NCBI GenBank assembly: GCA_020718525.1
Contig: DYRX01000057.1
Coordinates: 1-15,990 of the forward strand
Reading direction: 5' to 3'
Source: Victivallis vadensis
GTDB taxonomy: Bacteria; Verrucomicrobiota; Lentisphaeria; Victivallales; GWF2-50-93
DNA length: 15,990 nt
This document shows, one piece after another, positions 7,084 through 15,247 of this stretch. The position numbers and the translations under genes were made by a program. The notes beneath the pieces were generated by a model. The model had not been told where the DNA came from. It ran no database searches and saw nothing but the letters and a program-made list of their open reading frames with translations. Positions within the stretch are counted from its first letter, which is position 1. Each line of letters opens with the position of its first letter.

Positions 7084-8283
7084 TCACTTTCGGCGGCATT
7101 CGTCATTTTCAGATCTCAGATCGTGGAATTTTTTTGTTTTAAGCTTTTCTAAAGGAAAGACTTTCAATGTTTCCTTTATGCGGGGCGAACTGCCTCCGTC
7201 CCCGCACGGAGAAGATGTTTTTTGCAGTAGAGGCCTGAACTCGCTTGAAATCGCCTTTCGGATAGCCAGGCATATTTCCGGCGCGGAATCCTCGCAGTCT
7301 AGCACTGAAAGCGCTCTCAGCCTGCCGTCCTGCCTGTGTCCAACGTTGACTGTTGGCTTTTTAAAGTGCGGCACCTCGATCAGCCCGCTAGACGAATTTC
7401 CGACTACCGCTTCGCATTCCCGGACTGCAGACAAATAAAAACTGCGCCCTAGGGATCCCTGAAGTCTCGTCCTTTCATGATTGGATTTCACATAGTCTGC
7501 GCAAAGTCTGGCGATGCCTGTCGCTCCAGGATCTGCGTTGTGTCCGGTGAATAAAATCTTATGCCTTGGAAATTGGTCCAGCGCGTCCAGGAGCCGGGAA
7601 AAGGAGTCCGAAGGAGAAGAGTCCGAGAGGGTTTCAGGATGATATGTGACGAGAAAAAATGGTGAGTCCAGCTTCATGTCTATCCTGTCTTCGAGCTCGC
7701 TTCTGGACGGAAAGTTTTCTTTGTCGAGCGAATCAATGGCGGGAGAGCCGAAGCAGAACACTTTTGCAGGATCTTCTCCCATTTGGAGGAGCCTGCGTCC
7801 GTACTCCTCGTTGGCGCAGAAATGCAGATGGGATATTTTGCTTATGCAGTGGCGCAGTGAGTCGTCAATGGCTCCTTCGCTCAATTCTCCGCCGTGCAGA
7901 TGCGCCACAGGCACTCTTAAAAACAATGCGGCGGCGGCGGCGGCAAAGATTTCGTATCGGTCTCCGAGAATCAGCAGTATGTCTGGCTTGAGCTTATGGA
8001 GCGCGTTTCCAAAGCCCTTTATCGCCTCGGCCGTCGCGTTGGCTATTCCGCGCGGAGAATCATCGCCGAGAGGGATTGGCACTTCGGCGCCGATCTCGAA
8101 CATGTCGGCTAGAATTTCATTTTTTGTAAAGCCATGCGTTTCAGAAAGATGCGAGCCTGTGACTGCAATTTGCAGGGAGAGCGATGGATCGTCCCTGATT
8201 TCTTTAAGCAAAGGGGCCAGAATGCCATAGTCGGCGCGCGAGCCGCTTGCGGCGCAAATTTTCCGCTGGCATGCGGCGCTCAC
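7084..8283 (-). CDS. neuC: UDP-N-acetylglucosamine 2-epimerase (hydrolysing), NeuC family
   Basis: A 399-residue enzyme of the WecB/NeuC GT-B-like fold. GSRADYG (14-20) near the N-terminus is the NeuC signature; LGDRYE (106-111), HLHGGELSEGAIDD (128-141), YHPET (214-218), GNSSSG (295-300) and NVGHRQDGR (313-321) cover the UDP-sugar and active-site blocks. By family it hydrolyses UDP-GlcNAc to ManNAc and UDP, or acts on a related UDP-sugar (LegG-like), feeding a nonulosonic acid. The start is placed at GTG 8283, whose GTGA overlaps the upstream lipoprotein stop. A reading frame open to an ATG at 8397 would lie inside that gene and add 38 residues absent from the family. No sialic or legionaminic acid synthase, cytidylyltransferase or glycosyltransferase is adjacent, so it is a solitary NeuC in a lipoprotein operon. 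The exact substrate is unproven. Confidence 0.9.
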   Translation of the reverse strand: MSAACQRKICAASGSRADYGILAPLLKEIRDDPSLSLQIAVTGSHLSETHGFTKNEILADMFEIGAEVPIPLGDDSPRGIANATAEAIKGFGNALHKLKPDILLILGDRYEIFAAAAAALFLRVPVAHLHGGELSEGAIDDSLRHCISKISHLHFCANEEYGRRLLQMGEDPAKVFCFGSPAIDSLDKENFPSRSELEDRIDMKLDSPFFLVTYHPETLSDSSPSDSFSRLLDALDQFPRHKILFTGHNADPGATGIARLCADYVKSNHERTRLQGSLGRSFYLSAVRECEAVVGNSSSGLIEVPHFKKPTVNVGHRQDGRLRALSVLDCEDSAPEICLAIRKAISSEFRPLLQKTSSPCGDGGSSPRIKETLKVFPLEKLKTKKFHDLRSENDECRRK

Positions 8284-9062
8284 TCGCCTGTCTGCGTCCT
8301 CTTCATGTTCTCGTAAATGAAATTTCTCAGATCCGGCGAGGTCTTGGCATAGGCATCGGTGAGTCCTCTCAGAAAGCCTGTGAAGTAGTAGAGCCATCCG
8401 TTTCTGCTTTCAACCGCAGAAAACTTTCTCTTCGCCAAAGGCTTTCCATTCGAATCGAGAAGTTCCGCGCTGTATTCCAGGTAGCTGTATCCATATTCGT
8501 CGGGGGCGCCGAAGGCCTGGGGAAGATAGCCAAGAACAGAGATTCCATACATGGTGAATTTTCTCTGCCACTCGAGCCGGCTAAGGGTCAGCCTCAGTAT
8601 CCTGACATCTCCGGAGGATTTAGGGATCACGCTGTTGCTCTGGCTTACCTGAACGTCCGACGCAAGACCGCTTGAACGCAGATCCATCGCAACAAGCTCA
8701 GCAAAGTCCAGCTCGTAGTCGTAGCGGGATCCGTTCCATTCATATGTGAAAGCCTCGGGCTCCCTGATCTGCATGACATACGGATATAGCGGAATGTACG
8801 CCTTGATGCCTGGCGTAGTGCCAGCGTGCCCCCTCTTGTCGAGAGGCTTCATGACGATTATCTTTCCGCATACGGATTCCGCTGGACTTAGAGTCTCCTG
8901 TCCGAGATCCTTCTTAGACTCGTCCTGGGCGACGACCATGGCAGTCAGCGGAGGCGAAGGCACGAATCCGTAGCGGAGCGATGGATCCACGACACAGCCT
9001 GAAACCAGTGATGCGAGAAAGAAAAACGCGGCGGCGGACCGAAAAAATCGCGCAAAGCTCAT
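8280..9062 (-). CDS. putative lipoprotein of unknown function
   Basis: A 260-residue protein with a type II signal peptide: basic start, hydrophobic core and lipobox LVSGC with Cys23 as the acylated residue. Val24-Val25-Asp26 after Cys does not put Asp at +2, so outer-membrane sorting is plausible by the E. coli rule. The mature part has a conserved-looking core, including DLRSSGLASDVQ and DVRILRLTLSRLEWQRK, and an aromatic C-terminus (YYFTGFLRGLTDAYAK). I recognise no named family; the alternating strand pattern and SGLASDV text vaguely recall small lipoproteins such as the YajG or DUF799 types, without a firm match. GAGGAG lies 7 nt before the start. It follows the LpoB-like gene by 52 bp and shares a GTGA overlap with neuC, so all three are probably one operon. 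Confidence 0.8.
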   Translation of the reverse strand: MSFARFFRSAAAFFFLASLVSGCVVDPSLRYGFVPSPPLTAMVVAQDESKKDLGQETLSPAESVCGKIIVMKPLDKRGHAGTTPGIKAYIPLYPYVMQIREPEAFTYEWNGSRYDYELDFAELVAMDLRSSGLASDVQVSQSNSVIPKSSGDVRILRLTLSRLEWQRKFTMYGISVLGYLPQAFGAPDEYGYSYLEYSAELLDSNGKPLAKRKFSAVESRNGWLYYFTGFLRGLTDAYAKTSPDLRNFIYENMKRTQTGE

Positions 9063-9114
9063 CTAAATTCTCCTCGATTGATTTTTTATAGACGGAAAAG
9101 AATCCGCATGCGAA

Positions 9115-9714
9115 TCAGTTCTCCACTTTCCGAATTTCCTGCTCGTCGCTCCATTCCAGAATGCCGGTTCGCAGATTCTTCATGCTCATAGTGACTTTAT
9201 AATAGACGTCAACGACCCCGTCTTTTTTCTGCTTGATTTCCGAAATGTTCGACACGAGAAGATATTCGGCGGAAGCCTGCTGACCGAACTGCACCGCATT
9301 GTTCTGATCGTTCAGCCCGCTCTCCTGCTGTTCCTTGATTTCCTTGATAGTAGCGCCATCACTGCTCCTGTCCGTGAAACGGAACTTGCCACTCCGTATG
9401 AGACGCGTCCTTATCGAATCAGTAATTGACTGGGTGTCAATGTGCTGCATCGTCTTGTTGTTCACTCTTGCCACCTCGATGATCGGCCTGCGCGACTTGG
9501 TCATTTCAACGACCGGGGGAAACGTGAGGAGGGAGTTGACCATGGTGTTCACTGTCTGCTGAAGATCGTTCGAGCCCCAGTCCGTGGTCAGGGGCTTCGC
9601 CGAGCCCGGATCTCCGTAGCTGACATTTGTGGAACAACCGCTCATGAATAGCGGCAGTGAAATTGAAAACAGCGCCGCCGACACGACTGAGATAGCAACA
9701 GCATTTCTGCCCAT
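9115..9714 (-). CDS. LpoB-type penicillin-binding-protein activator lipoprotein
   Basis: A 199-residue lipoprotein. Signal peptide with lipobox FMSGC (Cys27; Met at -3 is unusual but tolerated). A linker is followed by the LpoB domain: RPIIEVARVNNKTMQHIDTQ, SITDSIRTRLIRSGKFRFTD (96-115), ASAEYLLVSNISEI (147-160), YYKVTMSMKN and the ending TGILEWSDEQEIRK (183-196), the W-x-[DE]-E-x-[EI] tail of the family. In enterobacteria LpoB reaches from the outer membrane through peptidoglycan to stimulate PBP1b; here the partner is not in the window. The linker is short compared with E. coli LpoB. The start at 9714 is chosen because GGAG lies 6 nt upstream and a signal peptide follows at once; an ATG 180 bases upstream gives a non-signal extension. 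First gene of the lipoprotein-lipoprotein-neuC operon. Confidence 0.85.
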   Translation of the reverse strand: MGRNAVAISVVSAALFSISLPLFMSGCSTNVSYGDPGSAKPLTTDWGSNDLQQTVNTMVNSLLTFPPVVEMTKSRRPIIEVARVNNKTMQHIDTQSITDSIRTRLIRSGKFRFTDRSSDGATIKEIKEQQESGLNDQNNAVQFGQQASAEYLLVSNISEIKQKKDGVVDVYYKVTMSMKNLRTGILEWSDEQEIRKVEN

Positions 9715-9770
9715 GTTCGACTCCACGTTTGACAAGTTTATAATTGCGAAATTCGCAGATCCGCCGCTTG

Positions 9771-9790
9771 GAAATCCAGCTTTGGATTTC
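9771..9790. repeat. perfect 8-bp inverted repeat (stem-loop or operator)
   Basis: GAAATCCA (9771-9778) and TGGATTTC (9783-9790) are perfectly complementary around a GCTT loop. It is 57 bp upstream of the LpoB-like start and 244 bp upstream of the MBL gene. It is the longest perfect hairpin in the intergenic region. There is no T run, so an operator or repeat end is more likely than a terminator. Confidence 0.5.
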
Positions 9791-9993
9791 AATCCGCAAA
9801 GTCTCCGACCAGAGTCGGGCATAGGCGGAACGGCAAAAGCGAAACAGATGACGCGGATTAAGGAAGCACGGATAACAGCTTTTTCAAGTGCCACAAAAAA
9901 AGAATGAGACTCGAGGGTCAGAAGCCGGAGGCTCAGGCTGAAAGATTTGTTTGTCGCTCATGGCAATTTGGCGGCATTCGCCTATATTGGGCT

Positions 9994-10009
9994 TGGGCAT
10001 GGCGTTGCA
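9994..10009 (+). promoter_or_regulatory. weak candidate sigma-54 promoter of the MBL-AsmA operon
   Basis: TGG (9994-9996) and TTGCA (10005-10009) stand at the exact -24/-12 spacing, with the -12 part matching the consensus fully but positions 4-6 of the -24 part differing. Transcription would start near 10020. No better sigma-70 pair was found in the 60 bp before the gene. It is much weaker than the match at 3750-3764. Confidence 0.25.
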
Positions 10010-10033
10010 AATCTATTGAAAGCTAGGTGAAAG

Positions 10034-10657
10034 ATGGGAAAGAAAGCATTCGACACGATTACGGTTGGCTTCATTGAGACAAATTGCTATTTGGTGCCTT
10101 CGCCGCAGGATTCCTGTCTTTATCTCATTGATCCGGGGGCGGACGCCGAACTCATTCTGAAGCTTGTAGCCAAGCATGGGAAGCAGGACGTGAAGATTAT
10201 TCTGACCCATGGCCACATAGATCATATTTCAGCGATAAAAAGCGTCATTGAGCGCGGCTCCGTTTCGGGGCTTTGGATAGACAGGGACGACATTCCGCTA
10301 TACATGAATCCCGGCAACGCTATTCCGCCCTGGATTCCGGCATTGAACAATGCGCCTGCGCCTTTTGGAGACTTTGGACAAGTCGAATATGAAACCATCA
10401 AGACACCTGGGCACACCAGGGGCTCGGTCTGTTTTCATTTCAAACGTCTCAATGCTCTTTTCAGCGGCGACACGATTTTCAGGCATACGGTGGGGAGAAC
10501 TGATCTCCCTGGCGGCTCGCAAGACGATCTGATCAAGTCAATCAAGGAAAAAATATTCTCGCTCCCAGGGGATTTGCAGATATTTCCCGGGCATGGATTG
10601 GAGACGACGGTCGAGGAGGAGAGGCACGTCAATCCCCACTGCATGGACTTGGAATGA
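10034..10657 (+). CDS. MBL-fold metallo-hydrolase, glyoxalase II-like (GloC/YcbL type)
   Basis: A 207-residue soluble beta-lactamase-fold hydrolase. All metal ligands are present: the THGHIDH motif with His59, His61, Asp63 and His64; His127 in TPGHTRGS; Asp146 in LFSGDTIF; His187 in FPGHGLETT. The text GRTDLPGG (154-161) and the C-terminal NPH are typical of the short glyoxalase II-like proteins that lack the extra C-terminal substrate domain of GloB. It probably cleaves a thioester such as S-lactoylglutathione or another thiol ester, but the natural substrate in this organism is unknown. AGGTG lies 4-5 nt before the ATG. Its stop overlaps the AsmA-like start by 4 bp (ATGA). Confidence 0.9.
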   Translation: MGKKAFDTITVGFIETNCYLVPSPQDSCLYLIDPGADAELILKLVAKHGKQDVKIILTHGHIDHISAIKSVIERGSVSGLWIDRDDIPLYMNPGNAIPPWIPALNNAPAPFGDFGQVEYETIKTPGHTRGSVCFHFKRLNALFSGDTIFRHTVGRTDLPGGSQDDLIKSIKEKIFSLPGDLQIFPGHGLETTVEEERHVNPHCMDLE

Positions 10658-13600
10658 CTTTTTTCCGCATGAAGAAGAGCATGAGAAGGCGGATCCTTAA
10701 AGTGCTGGGACTTCTCTTTCTCGCCCTTGGGATCATTTTCATTTTTGCCTACAATTATCTACTTGGCTCCTCTTTCCTCTGTTCCGTCCTTATTCCAAAT
10801 CTGGCTGATTCCTGCGGTTTCGACGCATCGGCACGCAAAGCGGAAATCAGCCTTTTCGGCTCCTCATTCATTGTGGAGGATTTAAAACTCACCAAGGATG
10901 GGAGAACTTTGCTTCATATTCGGGACTGCGAACTGGACTGGACTTGGGCGAAGATTTTCGTTGGAAGGATTGAAGTGCGCGCGTTCAAAATCAGGGGGGC
11001 AGAGATCCGCCTGGACAGCTTTGCAGGTTCTGCAAGATCCGCAAGCACCCCGTCAAAAACTGCAAAGTCAGACACATTGGAAGGCAATTCGCCCGCGCAG
11101 AGCCATCCGCCCGATCTTGATTTCATGCGTTACTTTTCTGTTCTGAATCTTTCGGCGCGAAAGGTGAAATTGTTTTTCGGAGAGGAAGCAATCGGCGCGA
11201 AAGGTCAAAGCATAGAGATTGACTTTTCCTCTGTCAATGCCGACAGATTTGAGGCTGGGAAAAAGGGCATTCTACGAAGTTCTGGGACGCTTAAGGCGAT
11301 ACTTGCGGATTCCTCCACAATGAGCGCAGTCTTTAAAAGCGATCTGTCATTCGAGTTTTCCGAGGATTTTTTGCCGAAGCTTCTGGACTGCGAATTGCTT
11401 CTTGACAGGATTGAAGGAAAGAGCGCCGGGCTTTCGCTGGATAAGGAGAGCATCCATCTGTCCTCGAAGATTTTGATGCCGGACTGGAATAAGATGCGTA
11501 TAGGAGAACTCATTATTTCCCAATCTGACGGCGCAGGCAAATCTAAATCAAAGATTTCCATTGAAGGTCAGCTCGGCTTTTCGCCGCCCATGGCCGATTT
11601 GCATCTCAGCGCCGATCCGATAGGTCCGCATATCTGCTCAGCCATCATGGATTTGCTTTCGGTGGAAATTCCCGGCGAAGTCTCAGTCACATGCGATGGG
11701 AAGATAATGTTCGAAGACGGCGAGCTGAAAAGCTTTGGAACGATCAATGCCAGGCATGAACTAGCCGGAGAAAGCCCGCTCTCATCAGTTCTCTCCGTTG
11801 TCTACGATGCATCGGCGGCTCCGGACCGCTCGCTATATTCTGTCTCAAAGCTTGCCGCATCCCTTTCGGTGAATGGAAGCGACTGCGCCTCAGTAAAGCT
11901 TGGCTCACCCCTTCGCTTCAATTCCAAAGATTTGAAATTTACCGGAAATTCCGAAGGCATTGTTCCATTCGATCTGAAAATTGACGGATTGGATCTCTCG
12001 CTTCTGCGTAGTTTTGTTAAAGACGAATCGTTCTCTTTGGAAAAGGGGCTTTTGGATCTGCATCTTAAAGCCTCAGCCGAGACAGCCTCATCCTCGTCTC
12101 TACTCCGGGCGTCTGGAGACGTGCAGGTCAGAGACGCGGCGTTCTCAGTCTCCTCCGAACGCGTCAGCGGAATTTCATGCGGAGTTGAATTTGCGGACCT
12201 CGCATTGGACTCGGCAAAAAAAATATCTCTCGGCAAGATTGCCGCAAAGCTGTCTTCGGGGGGCTTCCAGCAGTTCAAGCTTGTCGGTTCGGGACTGGAG
12301 CATTCTTTCCTGGACGGAAACGGAAGATTCAGACTGGACGATCTTTTTCTTGACGGAGATCTTTTAAAATCGCTTCCTGCGAAATTCGCAGATGGCATTC
12401 CTCTGGAAGATTTTGAAATAGACAGCTCGCTTGAACTTGAATGGAAGCGTTTCGCCGCAGAATTCTCATATTCTGGAAAAATCGCCTCGCACAACCTGAA
12501 ATTCCGAGAAATATTGGAATATGCTGATTTTTCAAAATCTGACATCTCATTGAACTTCAAAGGCTTGGGCAATTCTTCCGGACTGAGGGATTTGAGCGTC
12601 TCGCTGGCTCTAGACGAATTCAGATGCCACAGATCCTTCGCCGATTTGAGGCTTGATGCAGGGGTGAAGAAAATCAATTTCGACAGCCCGTTTCAGATTG
12701 ACATTTCGGAGCTGAACTTCGAAGTGGAGGTGGACGACTGCAAATGCATCAGCGGCGGAGTCAATTCGCCATTTTCATTGAGCTTCTCCGATCCAAAGAA
12801 GATACTCTCCCCTTCAATGCGGGTTGACCTGAAGATAGACCGCTATCCTCTCAAGCTGATGCACGGATATTTTGATCCGTCTGACGCCTTCGAGGCGCTC
12901 TCAGGCACGGCATCCGCCAAAATCTTCTGCCTTTTCGGACCCAGCTTCAATATTGACATGGCGACAGTTGACCTTGACGCCTCAGCTTTCGAGTTCAAGC
13001 TCTGCGGAACAAGGAATCTGATTCCGTCATTCAAGGAAAAAGCGAAAACTGCCTTCGACACTTGGCTAAAGCTCAACGTTCTTGAATCTTCAAGCCGCTT
13101 TGAAAATGCACAAAAGATGGATGTCTTGCACGTTGAAACTGTGGCCGGCTTCAACTTCTCCGTCAATACAGGAGAGATTGAATGCAAATTCTCCGGCTTG
13201 GATGAGAAGTCCTTGTCTGTCATGCCCGCCGAAATACGTTCGTATTTTTCCACAATAAAGCGGTGCGATCTGGGAGGAAGCACGGCGGTATTCAAGTATG
13301 GCGCAGACGGATTATGCCTTGATGCCGCCTTGAAGGGGAAGGGGCTTTCCTTGTCAGATCTTCCTGACAAGAAGGACGAGGCGGATTTTGCATTGGAATG
13401 CTCTCTGTCAAGCAGGGATTCCGCAATTGATCTGCGCGAATACAAGCTGGAGGCGTCCTTGGCGGGCGCTCCGATGCTGACCCTGTCGGGAATTGGAAGA
13501 ATCGAGCCTGAAAACAGGAAGTACATTCTTCACTTTGATTCTTCGCAGTCGAATCCTTCGCATCTGATTGAATTCTTTTCCGGCAAAAAGCTCGAGAACA

Positions 13601-14709
13601 CGCTCAGGTCGGATCCGGAGAAAAAGACGGAAGCTCAGCCTGTCGGCGGAAGCGCGGTGCGCCCTTTCTGGAGCGAGAACAATCTGGACATAATTGCCGA
13701 CTTTAAAAACGTTGTTCTTGGAGAGAAGGAAAATGCCGAGTTGTCTTTCCAGCTTCTTTCGAGGGAATCCGCCTTGGAGCTGAAAAATCTATCAGGGCGC
13801 ATAGGGACATCTCCGCTGAGCGGAGCCCTTAAAATTGCCTTGCTGGAAGGAGCCAATTTTTCATACGCTTTGAAGCTGAGCTTTGCGGATCTTGAACTGG
13901 GACCTCTGGTCAATCCATACTTGGACTCGAAGAAGCCTTTCGAGGCGCGGGTGTCCGATTTCAAGCTTGACGCTTCCAGCCCCTCGGCAAGCCGGGAAAG
14001 GCCACTGAAAGGAGTCACGGGACTGCTGGACGCGAATTTCGAAAAGATTTCCATCCCCTGCAATCTCAGAGAAAAATCTACAATGGTGAATCTGATTTTG
14101 ACACCGGTCGAGGCTCTATCTACGATCGGCAAATACATTCCGGAGAAATATATGCCGACCGAGCTGTTGGCAGGCGCTGAGTTCATCGGGACGATTTTAA
14201 AGGGCACTGAAAATTTGAAGTTCAAGGATGCTGAGATGCGCGTAAGCGCCGATGCCGGAAAACTGCGGGTGGAGGAGTGCCGGCTGAACGGGGAGCTCAT
14301 CAAATTCCTTCTGCTCAAAGGGACTATTTATGGCGAGGACGGAAGGCTGGACATTTCGAGCGAAACCAGGCTTGGAAAGCTTAGCATCCCTCTGAAAATA
14401 AAGGGAACTCTCTTTCAGCCGACCCCCGACTACACCATGGTTCTGCCAGATTTTCTTGAAATGAACGCGAAAAATCTTTTGAGTGTGGACAATATCAACG
14501 ACATATTGAATATTACGAAAGACACTGGCAAGAACGCCGGGGAAAAGACAATGGATGTGATAAATAAAATATTGGAGCTCAACAAGAAGAAGGGATCCGA
14601 TGAGAATCCAGAAGGGGCGAAAGATCAGAATTCTGACAAGAACGAGTCGAGCGACGACATTGATGTCAGGGATCTGATTGATTTGATCAAGAAGAAAAAG
14701 AAGAAATGA
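10654..14709 (+). CDS. giant AsmA-like envelope protein
   Basis: A 1351-residue protein with a cytoplasmic basic start, one membrane anchor (about 14-36) and a very long beta-rich body made of repeated short strands with many Ser, Leu and Asp. This is the layout of AsmA/YhdP/TamB-like proteins, which bridge the periplasm and are linked to lipid transport or outer-membrane assembly. The part at about 1210-1275 (LRVEECRLNGELIKFLLLKGTIYGEDGRLDIS...LSIPLKIKGTLFQPTPDY) resembles the AsmA C-terminal region. The final 70 residues are different: a helical, charged tail ending in six lysines. Its ATG overlaps the MBL stop and its TGA overlaps the ferritin-like ATG (ATGA both times), so three proteins are translationally coupled. 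Which AsmA subgroup it belongs to cannot be said. The long antisense open frames here are codon-bias shadows. Confidence 0.85.
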   Translation: MTFFRMKKSMRRRILKVLGLLFLALGIIFIFAYNYLLGSSFLCSVLIPNLADSCGFDASARKAEISLFGSSFIVEDLKLTKDGRTLLHIRDCELDWTWAKIFVGRIEVRAFKIRGAEIRLDSFAGSARSASTPSKTAKSDTLEGNSPAQSHPPDLDFMRYFSVLNLSARKVKLFFGEEAIGAKGQSIEIDFSSVNADRFEAGKKGILRSSGTLKAILADSSTMSAVFKSDLSFEFSEDFLPKLLDCELLLDRIEGKSAGLSLDKESIHLSSKILMPDWNKMRIGELIISQSDGAGKSKSKISIEGQLGFSPPMADLHLSADPIGPHICSAIMDLLSVEIPGEVSVTCDGKIMFEDGELKSFGTINARHELAGESPLSSVLSVVYDASAAPDRSLYSVSKLAASLSVNGSDCASVKLGSPLRFNSKDLKFTGNSEGIVPFDLKIDGLDLSLLRSFVKDESFSLEKGLLDLHLKASAETASSSSLLRASGDVQVRDAAFSVSSERVSGISCGVEFADLALDSAKKISLGKIAAKLSSGGFQQFKLVGSGLEHSFLDGNGRFRLDDLFLDGDLLKSLPAKFADGIPLEDFEIDSSLELEWKRFAAEFSYSGKIASHNLKFREILEYADFSKSDISLNFKGLGNSSGLRDLSVSLALDEFRCHRSFADLRLDAGVKKINFDSPFQIDISELNFEVEVDDCKCISGGVNSPFSLSFSDPKKILSPSMRVDLKIDRYPLKLMHGYFDPSDAFEALSGTASAKIFCLFGPSFNIDMATVDLDASAFEFKLCGTRNLIPSFKEKAKTAFDTWLKLNVLESSSRFENAQKMDVLHVETVAGFNFSVNTGEIECKFSGLDEKSLSVMPAEIRSYFSTIKRCDLGGSTAVFKYGADGLCLDAALKGKGLSLSDLPDKKDEADFALECSLSSRDSAIDLREYKLEASLAGAPMLTLSGIGRIEPENRKYILHFDSSQSNPSHLIEFFSGKKLENTLRSDPEKKTEAQPVGGSAVRPFWSENNLDIIADFKNVVLGEKENAELSFQLLSRESALELKNLSGRIGTSPLSGALKIALLEGANFSYALKLSFADLELGPLVNPYLDSKKPFEARVSDFKLDASSPSASRERPLKGVTGLLDANFEKISIPCNLREKSTMVNLILTPVEALSTIGKYIPEKYMPTELLAGAEFIGTILKGTENLKFKDAEMRVSADAGKLRVEECRLNGELIKFLLLKGTIYGEDGRLDISSETRLGKLSIPLKIKGTLFQPTPDYTMVLPDFLEMNAKNLLSVDNINDILNITKDTGKNAGEKTMDVINKILELNKKKGSDENPEGAKDQNSDKNESSDDIDVRDLIDLIKKKKKK

Positions 14710-15245
14710 AAATTGAGATAAAAGATCGCCGCGGCATAAATTTAATTCCAGAAGTGGCGGAAATCTCATATATCCGCGACCTGGAGATCTCCATGTCTGA
14801 ATTGTATCTTGCCATGAAGAAGTCCACCGGGAAATATCCAGAATTCTGGAACCGGATTGCCGAAGAAGAAATTGGCCATTCCGAGATTCTCGAGTCCCTG
14901 TCGAAATCATTTTTGGATGGAGATGTCTCCATTTTGAAGCTAAGATTCAGCATTCCTGCTATCGAGGAATCGAGATTTTTTGTAGAGAAAAAGAAGGAAC
15001 TGGCCTTGTCCTCCAAAATCCCGATAGCTGACGCGCTTGAGATTGCAGAGAACGCTGAGCTCAGGACGATTGACGCGGTCTCATTTCAGATATTCGAGGG
15101 GCTCAGCGAAGAGGCGGGCGATCTTTTGCGCTGTCTTGCCGATGGTTCGAAAAGCCATCTTGAGCGGGTCAGGAAGATGCGGCACTATGTGGGACTGCCT
15201 CTCATTTCCAGGCTCCTCATCGGGTGCCCATGGAAGGGATTCTGA
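14706..15245 (+). CDS. ferritin-like (rubrerythrin-like) four-helix protein
   Basis: A 179-residue, largely helical protein. Helix 1 has Glu27 in LEISMSELY; helix 2 has AEEEIGHSEIL with Glu55-x-x-His58; helix 3 has ALEIAENAE with Glu112, Glu115 and Glu118; helix 4 has GSKSHLERV with His151. This is the ligand pattern of rubrerythrin-type diiron proteins, except that the Glu expected three residues before His151 is Ser148, so the iron site may be altered. No rubredoxin domain is present. By family it would bind iron and could act in peroxide reduction or oxidation chemistry. It starts in the AsmA-like stop codon (ATGA) and is followed 2 bp later by a small gene, so it is part of the operon rather than a separate stress gene. 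Function unproven. Confidence 0.75.
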   Translation: MKIEIKDRRGINLIPEVAEISYIRDLEISMSELYLAMKKSTGKYPEFWNRIAEEEIGHSEILESLSKSFLDGDVSILKLRFSIPAIEESRFFVEKKKELALSSKIPIADALEIAENAELRTIDAVSFQIFEGLSEEAGDLLRCLADGSKSHLERVRKMRHYVGLPLISRLLIGCPWKGF

Positions 15246-15247
15246 CG

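Larger units (their letters stand above)
9715..10033. other. 319-bp divergent intergenic region with several inverted repeats
   Basis: This stretch separates the LpoB-like gene from the MBL-fold gene and I see no gene in it. It holds TGCGAA-A-TTCGCA (9745-9757), GAAATCCA-GCTT-TGGATTTC (9771-9790), CCGAC-CAGA-GTCGG (9805-9818) and GGCG/CGCC (9970-9982). On the minus strand TATAAA (9742-9737) is a possible -10 for the LpoB operon, without a good -35. The middle part (about 9846-9885) is a purine-rich text with GCGGATTAA and CGGATAA that looks like a degenerate intergenic phrase. Confidence 0.6.

Noticed and set aside
7646..8230. Plus-strand open frame of 194 codons opposite neuC
   Set aside because: Translation is Ser/Arg/Ala-rich without any motif, while the opposite frame has every NeuC block.
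8284..8397. 38-residue N-terminal extension of NeuC
   Set aside because: It lies inside the upstream lipoprotein gene and precedes the family's usual N-terminus; the GTG start with GTGA overlap fits better.
9711..9735. GTTCGACTCC resembling a tRNA T-loop
   Set aside because: No acceptor stem, D-arm or anticodon arm can be formed around it; it lies at the LpoB-like start.
9715..9894. 60-residue N-terminal extension of the LpoB-like protein
   Set aside because: It would place the signal peptide internally; the downstream ATG has a GGAG site and starts directly with a type II signal peptide.
11802..12677. Long antisense open frame (291 codons) inside the AsmA-like gene, with others at 12843-13526, 13635-14318 and 14197-14910
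   Set aside because: Ser- and Arg-rich, low-complexity translations with no domain, fully inside a strongly coding plus-strand gene; a by-product of its codon use.
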